Part shown: positions 22,702 to 31,610 of the stretch, piece after piece
Layout of the letters: each line of letters opens with the position of its first letter
Numbering within the stretch: position 1 is the stretch's first letter
Source: Kingella pumchi
Lineage (GTDB): Bacteria > Pseudomonadota > Gammaproteobacteria > Burkholderiales > Neisseriaceae
Assembly (NCBI RefSeq): GCF_022288825.1
Contig: NZ_JAKOOW010000001.1
Coordinates: 36,727-68,336, forward strand
Direction of reading: 5' to 3'
DNA: 31,610 nucleotides
Program-made: the position numbers and the translations under genes
Notes under the pieces: generated by a model
Told to the model about the DNA's origin: nothing
What the model saw: only the letters and a program-made list of their open reading frames with translations
Database searches by the model: none

Positions 22702-23658
22702 TTACGTCCAGAAATAGCGCACCAGATGAAAAAACACCGGCGCGGCAAAACAGATGCTGTCCACCCGATCGAGCATGCCGCCGTGGCCGCGGATCATCCG
22801 CCCCCAGTCTTTCACGCCGAAACTGCGTTTGATCGCCGACATCACCAGTCCGCCGAAAAAGCCCATCAGGCAGATAAGCAAACCGAGCAAGGCAGCCTGA
22901 AACGGCGAAAACGGGGTAATCCAATACAGCGCCGCCGCCAGCAGCGTGGCGCAGCTGATGCCGCCGACGGTGCCGGCCACGGTTTTGTTGGGCGACAGGC
23001 TAGGCATGATGCGGCGGCGACCGAAGAGTTTGCCCCACACATACTGCAGCACATCGCTGGCCTGCACCACGGCGATCATAAACACCAGCAGCAGGATGTT
23101 GCTGCCGCTGAAGCCTTGGATTTCCAGCGTCATCAGCGCCGGCACGTGCGACAGGCAGTAGATGGTGATCATCGCGCCCCATTGGATTTTGGCGGTACGC
23201 TCGAAGAAGTTACCGGCATCGCCCGACAGGCTGGCGATAATCGGCAGAATCAAAAAGGCGTACACCGGAATCAGAATGGTAAACATGCTGTACCAGTCGA
23301 TCAGCACAAACCAGTATTGCAGCGGCAGCAGCACGTAAAAGCAGGCGACCATCGCGTTGTAGTCGCTGCGGCGGCGGTACACCAGCGTCATAAATTCGCG
23401 CAGGGCGGCGAAGGAAATCAGCAGAAACAAAACGATGGTGCCCCAATAGCCGAACCAAAAGGCAAACAACAATACGATGGTCATTACCCACCACGAATAA
23501 ATGCGGGCGTTCAGATTGCTGATGGTGGGATTGTGGCTGTCGCTGGCAAAACGGCGCTCGAGAATCTGGCCGATCAGGCCGGCCACCGCCAGCGTGGCGA
23601 AAATGCCCAGAAACACAATGCCTGCCTGCACGGGCAGGGTAGCGGGATGCGGATTCAT
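22702..23658 (-). CDS. Phosphatidate cytidylyltransferase-family protein (CdsA/YnbB-like)
   Basis: A 318-residue polytopic membrane protein with about eight helices. Its C-terminal part carries the CDP-diglyceride synthase signature, SAIKRSFGVKDWGRMIRGHG followed by GMLDRVDS, with both Lys-Asp and Asp residues needed for CTP and metal binding. This enzyme class makes CDP-diacylglycerol from phosphatidate. The gene overlaps the upstream acyltransferase by ATGA (23655-23658), so the two are translationally coupled. Such pairing is typical of the YnbB-like paralogues rather than the essential cdsA, which usually sits with uppS and dxr. Whether this is the main CdsA of the cell cannot be told from the window. 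Confidence 0.85.
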   Translation of the reverse strand: MNPHPATLPVQAGIVFLGIFATLAVAGLIGQILERRFASDSHNPTISNLNARIYSWWVMTIVLLFAFWFGYWGTIVLFLLISFAALREFMTLVYRRRSDYNAMVACFYVLLPLQYWFVLIDWYSMFTILIPVYAFLILPIIASLSGDAGNFFERTAKIQWGAMITIYCLSHVPALMTLEIQGFSGSNILLLVFMIAVVQASDVLQYVWGKLFGRRRIMPSLSPNKTVAGTVGGISCATLLAAALYWITPFSPFQAALLGLLICLMGFFGGLVMSAIKRSFGVKDWGRMIRGHGGMLDRVDSICFAAPVFFHLVRYFWT

Positions 23659-24359
23659 GCGGATTCCTTTGCGGTGGCGGCGGCACGGTTTTCAGGCTGC
23701 CGGTAGGCCTGGCGTTTGCCGGCGGGCGCCAAATCCAGCAGCGCGTTGCGGGTGCGTTCGAGAAAGGCTTCTTTGTCTTCGCCCGGCAGCAGCTGCATTT
23801 CCTCGCCGATGTTCACTTCGCACACCAGCGGCACCGGCAGCAGCTTGCCTTTGGGCAGCACGCGGTTGATGTTGTCGATCCAAATCGGGATGAAGCCGAC
23901 GTCGGGGTTTTCCCGCGCCAGATGGTAGATGCCGCTTTTAAAGGGCAGCAGCAGCACGTCGTCGTCGGTATTGCGCGTGCCTTCGGGAAAGATAATCAGC
24001 GACGAGCCCTCTGCCAGCGCCGCGCCCATCTTTGCGGTAATCGCCTTGGGGTCGTTGCCGTTGCGCATAATCAGCAGGCCGTTGAAAACATTGTTGATGA
24101 TAAAACGCTTGAAGCGGTTGGTGAGCCAGTAGTCCGCCCCCGCCACCGGCCGCGCCAGCCGGCGCCAGCGCTTGGGCAGCGAAATCCACACCATCACAAA
24201 GTCGCCGTGGCTGCCGTGGTTGGCGAAATACACTTTTTTCTCCGGCGTAAAATCCAAAGCGCCCTCAAACTTCGGCCGGATGCCGGTGATGAAGGCGACG
24301 AAAAAATACAGGCCGTGATCAATCAGCCAGGCCAGACAACGGTTTAGGAAAGCACGCAT
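23655..24359 (-). CDS. PlsC-like 1-acylglycerol-3-phosphate acyltransferase family protein
   Basis: A 234-residue membrane-associated acyltransferase. The HX4D catalytic motif is NHGSHGD (His48, Asp53), and the substrate-binding FPEGTRNTDDD motif follows at about 141. An N-terminal hydrophobic helix (CLAWLIDHGLYFFVAFITG) anchors it. These features define the PlsC/lysophospholipid acyltransferase family, which makes phosphatidate. Its stop overlaps the start of the CdsA-like gene, which would use the phosphatidate, so the pair forms a short lipid-synthesis operon. The ATG at 24357-24359 is chosen because upstream in-frame ATGs lie in the divergent promoter region; its ribosome binding site (AAGAAG) is modest. 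The 3' end carries a DUS encoding RQPEN. Confidence 0.85.
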   Translation of the reverse strand: MRAFLNRCLAWLIDHGLYFFVAFITGIRPKFEGALDFTPEKKVYFANHGSHGDFVMVWISLPKRWRRLARPVAGADYWLTNRFKRFIINNVFNGLLIMRNGNDPKAITAKMGAALAEGSSLIIFPEGTRNTDDDVLLLPFKSGIYHLARENPDVGFIPIWIDNINRVLPKGKLLPVPLVCEVNIGEEMQLLPGEDKEAFLERTRNALLDLAPAGKRQAYRQPENRAAATAKESA

Positions 24360-24393
24360 GGTTTTGCTTCTTGCAAGAGATTTCGGGCAGCGC

Positions 24394-24466
24394 GGATTGT
24401 AGCTCATTTGCGCCGGCGCCGTACTGCGCGGCATCAAACGACACTGGCGCAAATAGGCTACAATCC
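24394..24466. promoter_or_regulatory. Mirror-image divergent promoter region
   Basis: A near-perfect 21-bp inverted repeat (24394-24414 and 24446-24466) surrounds a 31-bp centre. Each arm contains a TACAAT -10 hexamer facing outward: 24459-24464 for the plus-strand Hsp15-like gene and 24396-24401 (complement) for the acyltransferase gene. No clear -35 elements were found. Confidence 0.6.
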
Positions 24467-24527
24467 GCCGCAGCGTTTTTTGGTTTCAGGCTGCCTTGGC
24501 GCAGCATTACTCTTAAAGGACAACATC

Positions 24528-24929
24528 ATGGCAGCATCTTCCGACACCCCCGCCATGCGGCTCGACAAATGGCTGTGGGCGGCACGCTTTTTCAAAACCC
24601 GCGCGCTGGCGCAAAAGCACATCGAGCTCGGCCGCGTGCAGGTAAACGGCAGCAAAGTCAAAAACAGCAAAAACATCGCCGCCGGCGACGTTATCGATCT
24701 CACGCTCAATTCCCTGCCCTACCGCATCACCGTGGCCGCGCTCAACCACCAGCGCCGCCCCGCGCCCGAAGCGCGCCTGCTCTACCGCGAAGACGAAGCC
24801 GTCGCCCAGGCGCGCGAAGCGCAGAAGCTGCTCGACCAGGCCGCCCGCGTCAGCGCCGCCTATCCCGACGGCCGCCCCACCAAGCGCGACCGCCGCCAGA
24901 TCGACAAACTCAAACGCGGCGACTGGTAA
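24528..24929 (+). CDS. hslR: Hsp15-like S4-domain RNA-binding protein
   Basis: A 133-residue protein, the same length as E. coli Hsp15 (HslR). The S4 RNA-binding domain (about residues 9-70) reads MRLDKWLWAARFFKTRALAQ, then LGRVQVNGSKVKNS. It is followed by a basic helical tail with REDEAVAQAREAQKLL and RPTKRDRRQIDKLKRGDW. Hsp15 binds stalled 50S subunits that still carry nascent-chain tRNA and helps recycle them. The ATG at 24528 follows AAAGGA at good spacing. The promoter is the right arm of the divergent palindrome, and a DUS (24485-24496) lies in the leader. A strong DUS terminator follows. Confidence 0.9.
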   Translation: MAASSDTPAMRLDKWLWAARFFKTRALAQKHIELGRVQVNGSKVKNSKNIAAGDVIDLTLNSLPYRITVAALNHQRRPAPEARLLYREDEAVAQAREAQKLLDQAARVSAAYPDGRPTKRDRRQIDKLKRGDW

Positions 24930-24949
24930 ACCCGCCGCCATCCCCCCAA

Positions 24950-24984
24950 AAAGGCAGCCTGAAAACTTTTCAGGCTGCCTTTTC
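24950..24984 (+). terminator. Inverted DUS terminator after hslR
   Basis: AGGCAGCCTGAA (24952-24963) and TTCAGGCTGCCT (24969-24980) form a stem with a 5-nt loop followed by TTT, 21 bp past the stop. Confidence 0.75.
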
Positions 24985-25011
24985 GGCTTCAAACAGCCGT
25001 TCTAAACCATA

Positions 25012-25053
25012 TAGACAAACAGTCTAATTTTGTCGCGCCGCCGCACTTATACT
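25012..25053 (+). promoter_or_regulatory. Promoter and possible operator of the TSUP permease gene
   Basis: A TATACT -10 (25048-25053) lies 38 bp before the ATG. Upstream, TAGAC-AAACA-GTCTA (25012-25026) is a small perfect dyad next to the expected -35 position, which suggests a repressor or activator site. Confidence 0.45.
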
Positions 25054-25090
25054 GCCGCCCTTTACAAAAACACACACAGGAACGCACATC

Positions 25091-25852
25091 ATGGATTGGA
25101 CACCCAACGACTGGATCATCGTTTTCTTTTTCGTAACCGGCGCCCTGCTGCACGGCATCACCGGCTTCGGCTACCCCATCGTCGGCACCGCCGTGATTGC
25201 CGGTTTTTACCCGCTCAAAACCGCCGTTGCCATGGTGGTGCTGCCCTGCCTGGTGATCAACATCATGATGCTGCGCACCGGCGAAGGCTTCAAACACAAC
25301 CTCATCACATACGGCCGCGCCTTTTTCCCGCTGTTTGCCAGCAGCTTTATCGGCGGCCTGATCGGCATCGGCCTGCTGCTCTTTCTGCCCGAAGGCAGCC
25401 TGAAAATCTTCCTGTGCATCACCCTACTGTTTTACGTTTTTACCCAATACAGCCGTTTCCGCATCCGCTTTAAAACCGACCGCAAAACCATGGCCGTGTT
25501 CGGTTTCGTGGCCGGCATCGTCGGCGGCGCCACCAACGCCATCGTCGCCTTTCTGATGATTTATCTCTTGGGCACCGACCGCAACAAAACCGAAATGGTG
25601 ATGGTGAACAACATCAGCATCCTGATTACCAAACTGATCCAAATCGTGCTGCTGTTTCCCGTGATTTCCGCGTTCGACCGCAAAAGCTGGCTGCTGCTGT
25701 CCAGCGTGATTGTGGTGTCGCTCGGATTTATGTATGTCGGCAACCACATCCGCCACCGCCTACCGCAGCGCATCTTCAACCACGCCATCGCCGCCATGCT
25801 GCTCGCCCTCGGCCTGTACGCCGGCTATCAGGGCGTGGCGATGTCGGGCTGA
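25091..25852 (+). CDS. TauE/SafE (TSUP) family membrane permease
   Basis: A 253-residue protein with about eight membrane helices. It matches the TSUP family in its two repeated halves, opening with GALLHGITGFGYPIVGTAVIAGFYPLKTAVAMVVLPCLVINI and FIGGLIGIGLLLFLPEGSLK. The second half opens FVAGIVGGATNAIVAFLMIYLLG. Members export or import small sulfur or carbon anions such as sulfite, sulfoacetate or taurine-derived products; the substrate here is unknown. The ATG follows AGGAACGCACATC. It has its own promoter with a nearby dyad and a very strong DUS hairpin terminator, so it is probably a single-gene unit. A DUS encodes EGSLKI at about residue 100. Confidence 0.8.
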   Translation: MDWTPNDWIIVFFFVTGALLHGITGFGYPIVGTAVIAGFYPLKTAVAMVVLPCLVINIMMLRTGEGFKHNLITYGRAFFPLFASSFIGGLIGIGLLLFLPEGSLKIFLCITLLFYVFTQYSRFRIRFKTDRKTMAVFGFVAGIVGGATNAIVAFLMIYLLGTDRNKTEMVMVNNISILITKLIQIVLLFPVISAFDRKSWLLLSSVIVVSLGFMYVGNHIRHRLPQRIFNHAIAAMLLALGLYAGYQGVAMSG

Positions 25853-25865
25853 ACCAAACCGGCAG

Positions 25866-25910
25866 ACGGCTGCAGGCAGCCTGAAAAGTTTTCAGGCTGC
25901 CTGCAGCCGT
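25866..25910 (+). terminator. Strong terminator: perfect 22-bp DUS hairpin
   Basis: A 45-bp perfect palindrome with a single central G contains AGGCAGCCTGAA and TTCAGGCTGCCT, extended by ACGGCTGC/GCAGCCGT and followed by TTTTT. Two further AAGCAGCCTGAA copies in direct orientation follow at 25933-25944 and 25964-25975. Confidence 0.85.
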
Positions 25911-26025
25911 TTTTCCGCCGTTCCAAATCCCAAAGCAGCCTGAAACCGCGATTCCGAACCCAAAAGCAGCCTGAAAACCCCATTGGCGGCGGCGAAAAAG
26001 CGGCACGGCCAGCAGGCGTTTTGCG

Positions 26026-26031
26026 TATAAT
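26026..26031 (+). promoter_or_regulatory. Probable purL -10 element
   Basis: A perfect TATAAT lies 45 bp before the purL ATG. A clear -35 was not seen; TTTTGCG is too close. Confidence 0.5.
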
Positions 26032-26076
26032 CGCGCCTTCTTTTTTCCTGTCTTTTTTCCGAGAGAAAATCCACCC

Positions 26077-30042
<3,966 letters not shown>

Positions 30043-30050
30043 ACCTGCAC

Positions 30051-30086
30051 AAAAGGCCGCCCGAAAGGATTTCAGACGGCCTTTTT
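30051..30086 (+). terminator. purL terminator built from the AGGCCGTCTGAA dialect
   Basis: AGGCCGCCCGAA (30054-30065) and an exact complement of AGGCCGTCTGAA (30071-30082) form a stem followed by TTTTT, 11 bp past the purL stop. It is the only terminator in the window using this dialect. Confidence 0.8.
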
Positions 30087-30102
30087 ATTCGGAGACCAGA
30101 AA

Positions 30103-30501
30103 ATAAAAAAATTCCTTATCGCCGCAGCCGTTTTGCTGCCGCTTTTTGCCCGCGCCGAAGAAGCGTTCGACCCCAAAGCCTACCAGCAGCTCGCCGCAGC
30201 ATGCGGCCAAAACGATCTCGACAGCTGCGTTAAATTTGCCGTGTGGACGCAGGAGCATACGAACACCCCCGCCGATGCCTGCGCACCGCTGAAAAAAGCC
30301 TGCGACGGCGGCAATATGAAAGGCTGCTATGCCTTGGCCAATCTTTATCTCGACCCCCGCAGCGGCTTGGGCGCAAACAAAGACAAAGCGCGCGCACTGT
30401 ACTGGAAAGCCTGCGACATCGGCCACGAACTTTCCTGCCTGATTTCGGCCCACCTGAGATATAAAGAGAACAAGCAAAGCCAGCCCGTTTTGCCGCAATA
30501 A
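30103..30501 (+). CDS. Secreted Sel1-repeat protein with an ATA at the start position
   Basis: Reading from 30103 gives a 132-residue protein beginning KKFLIAAAVLLPLFARA after the first codon, a clear signal peptide with cleavage before EEAF. The mature part holds cysteine-rich Sel1/Hcp-like repeats (CAPLKKACDGGNMKGCYALANLYLD, then KARALYWKACDIGHELSC), a helical repeat used for protein binding in the periplasm. The expected start codon is ATA, not ATG, 8 bp after GGAG. No ATG, GTG or TTG lies between the purL stop (same frame) and this point. The next possible start, a TTG at 30133, would remove most of the signal peptide. Either the start is lost, or a rare ATA start gives low expression. 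Confidence 0.65.
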   Translation: MKKFLIAAAVLLPLFARAEEAFDPKAYQQLAAACGQNDLDSCVKFAVWTQEHTNTPADACAPLKKACDGGNMKGCYALANLYLDPRSGLGANKDKARALYWKACDIGHELSCLISAHLRYKENKQSQPVLPQ

Positions 30502-30521
30502 CGGCGTTTGGAAAAAGGCCG

Positions 30522-30566
30522 AAAGGCAGCCTGAAAAACCGCGAAACCGGTTTTCAGGCTGCCTTA
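30522..30566 (+). terminator. Inverted DUS terminator after the Sel1-repeat gene
   Basis: AGGCAGCCTGAA (30524-30535) and TTCAGGCTGCCT (30553-30564), extended by AAAACCG/CCGGTTTT, form a hairpin. This marks the return to the native dialect after purL. Confidence 0.65.
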
Positions 30567-30609
30567 AAATCCGTCCGCGCATCTTGCGTACAGCAAAAAA
30601 GGAAGCCCC

Positions 30610-30963
30610 ATGCCGCCCACCCGCCTTGCCTTTATCAAAGGATTTTGCAGCGCCGTTATGCTGATTTCGCTGCTTGCCCTGCTGCTGATTCCGCAATACG
30701 GCAACTATATGCAGCGCAGCGAAATCAGGCAGATTATCGCCACCGCCTAGCCCCTGCAAAACGCTGTTGCCGACAAACTGAAAAACAAGCAGCCGCCCGT
30801 CGGCATCCCGCCGCATCCCCAAGCCGCAACCCGTATCAGCGCGGACGGCTGGATTCTGCTGACCACGCCGCGATACGGACGGCAGATTCTTCTGATTCCC
30901 AGCCGCCAAGCCAACGGCGAAATCGCATGGGAGCAGCATTTTGAACACGGTGAATTGCGGTAA
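30610..30963 (+). pseudogene. Membrane-anchored, possibly pilin-like protein with an in-frame TAG
   Basis: From the ATG at 30610 (after AAAAAAGGAAG) the frame encodes 46 residues with one hydrophobic helix (FCSAVMLISLLALLLIPQYG), then TAG at 30748-30750. It continues for 70 codons to TAA at 30961-30963. A CAG to TAG change (Gln47) is the simplest cause. The continuation, PLQNAVADKLKNKQPP...ISADGWILLTTPRYGRQILLIPSRQANGEIAWEQHF, loosely recalls type IV pilin C-terminal domains, and QYGNYMQRSEIRQII recalls the pilin helix. However, there is no PilD cleavage motif. The family is therefore uncertain. It is either a pseudogene or the result of a sequencing error. Confidence 0.6.
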
Positions 30964-30968
30964 AGGTT

Positions 30969-31007
30969 TTCAGGCTGCTTTGGCCGTTACCGCCCAAGCA
31001 GCCTGAA
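30969..31007. terminator. Inverted DUS pair before the insertion sequence
   Basis: TTCAGGCTGCTT (30969-30980) and AAGCAGCCTGAA (30996-31007) form a hairpin 5 bp past the pseudogene stop. The insertion sequence end begins 9 bp further on. Confidence 0.6.
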
Positions 31008-31016
31008 AAAAGCAAA

Positions 31017-31610
31017 GGGGCTGTACTAGATAAGCAGTCATGTTAGACTGCAAAAATGAAAATAACCCATTGTAAAATAAAAAAGAGTATTCAAAAGAAA
31101 CTGCTACAGTTTTTTGTACTCGAAGTTACCGCCCGTTCAGCCGCCGATTTGTTGGGCATCCACCCCAATTCGGCAGTGCTGTTTTACCGCAAGATTCGCG
31201 AAGTCATCAGCCATCATCTCTCGTTGGAAGCCGATACGGTTTTTAACGGCTCAATTGAGTTGGACGAGAGCTATTTCGGCGGACACCGCAAAGGCAAACG
31301 CGGACGCGGTGCGGCGGGAAAGGTGGCAGTTTTCGGTATTCTCAAACGCGGCGGCAAGGTTTATACCGTGGTTGTCGAGAACGCCAAAAGAGAAACTTTA
31401 ATGCCTGTTATCACAAAGAAAATTATGCCTGACAGCATTGTCTATACGGATTGTTTGAGCAGCTATGATGTGTTGGATGTAAGCGGATTTACCCATCACC
31501 GTATCAACTACAGCAAGCTGTTTGCCGACAGACAAAACCACATCAACGGCATTGAAAACTTTTGGAATCAGGCAAAACGCGTACTGCGCAAATACAATGG
31601 AATCGACCGT
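31017..31610 (+). mobile_element. IS1016-type insertion sequence (IS1595 family), left part
   Basis: The element starts with GGGGCTGTACTAGATAAGCA, the kind of terminal inverted repeat found on IS1016-group elements, followed by an AT-rich leader and a transposase gene open to the window edge. The right end and any target duplication are outside the window. Base composition is lower in GC than the flanking chromosome. Confidence 0.8.
31056..31610 (+). CDS. IS1595-family (IS1016-type) transposase, C-terminus cut by window
   Basis: The frame from the ATG at 31056 is open for 185 codons to the window end. The N-terminus has a helix-turn-helix-like segment (TARSAADLLGIHPNSAVLFYRKIREVI). The catalytic domain has LDESYFGGHRKGKRGRGAAGKVAVFGILKRGGKV with the first catalytic Asp. 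It continues with SIVYTDCLSSYD with the second Asp, and RQNHINGIENFWNQAKRVLRKYNGI with the third acidic residue region. This is the usual IS1016 transposase pattern of Neisseriaceae and Pasteurellaceae. Family members are about 215 residues, so only the last 30 or so are missing. No frameshift is seen, so the element may be active. Confidence 0.85.
   Translation, partial: MKITHCKIKKSIQKKLLQFFVLEVTARSAADLLGIHPNSAVLFYRKIREVISHHLSLEADTVFNGSIELDESYFGGHRKGKRGRGAAGKVAVFGILKRGGKVYTVVVENAKRETLMPVITKKIMPDSIVYTDCLSSYDVLDVSGFTHHRINYSKLFADRQNHINGIENFWNQAKRVLRKYNGIDR

Noticed and set aside
22499..22924. A 141-codon minus-strand frame upstream of sucA
   Set aside because: It crosses the sucA promoter and several DUS and overlaps the CdsA-like gene in another frame; its sequence is low in meaning.

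Overview
The window is chromosomal DNA from a GC-rich member of the Neisseriaceae. The main evidence is the DNA uptake sequence (DUS), which recurs throughout as AGGCAGCCTGAA or its complement, with AAGCAGCCTGAA as a common variant. These match the dialects described for Kingella-type Neisseriaceae, not the GCCGTCTGAA core of meningococcus and gonococcus. The gene order dnaB-pilH-pilI at the left edge is also the neisserial arrangement. DUS often occur as inverted pairs just after stop codons, where they probably act as transcription terminators.

Layout. Positions 1-3064 (minus strand) hold a minor-pilin cluster (pilV/pilI-like, cut by the edge, and pilH/fimT-like), then dnaB and ppa. Positions 3359-6034 hold a copper module: a CopA-type P-type ATPase divergent from a CueR-like MerR regulator, with a clear 19-bp-spacer MerR promoter between them. 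Next come lnt, a small EamA permease, ilvC with a long leader, a SirB-family membrane protein, a cupin pseudogene, a SnoaL-like protein, an isoprenylcysteine-methyltransferase-like membrane protein, a membrane-anchored spermidine-synthase homologue and panD. Positions 14140-18111 hold two small secreted proteins, a short-chain dehydrogenase, trpE and rluE. On the minus strand follow sucB and sucA (2-oxoglutarate dehydrogenase E2 and E1), then a CdsA-like cytidylyltransferase translationally coupled to a PlsC-like acyltransferase. An Hsp15-like protein, a TSUP permease and the 4-kb purL lie on the plus strand. The right end has a Sel1-repeat gene with an ATA in place of its start codon, a membrane-anchored pseudogene, and the left part of an IS1016-type (IS1595 family) insertion sequence cut by the window edge.

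The genes are mostly core housekeeping functions: replication, branched-chain amino acid, tryptophan, pantothenate and purine synthesis, the TCA cycle, lipoprotein and phospholipid maturation, and copper tolerance. No defence system, prophage, CRISPR array, tRNA or rRNA was seen.

The strongest unusual signal is in purL. Its uptake sequences, and the terminator behind it, switch to the AGGCCGTCTGAA dialect of other Neisseria. Near its 3' third there is also a sharply AT-rich patch of about 320 bp. Together these suggest that purL is a mosaic assembled by natural transformation from at least two foreign donors. Other notable points are mixed-dialect DUS arrays, compact palindromic DUS that carry two dialects on opposite strands, a mirror-image divergent promoter, a possible ilvC leader peptide with competing hairpins, a small MITE-like element, and three genes with start- or stop-codon lesions.
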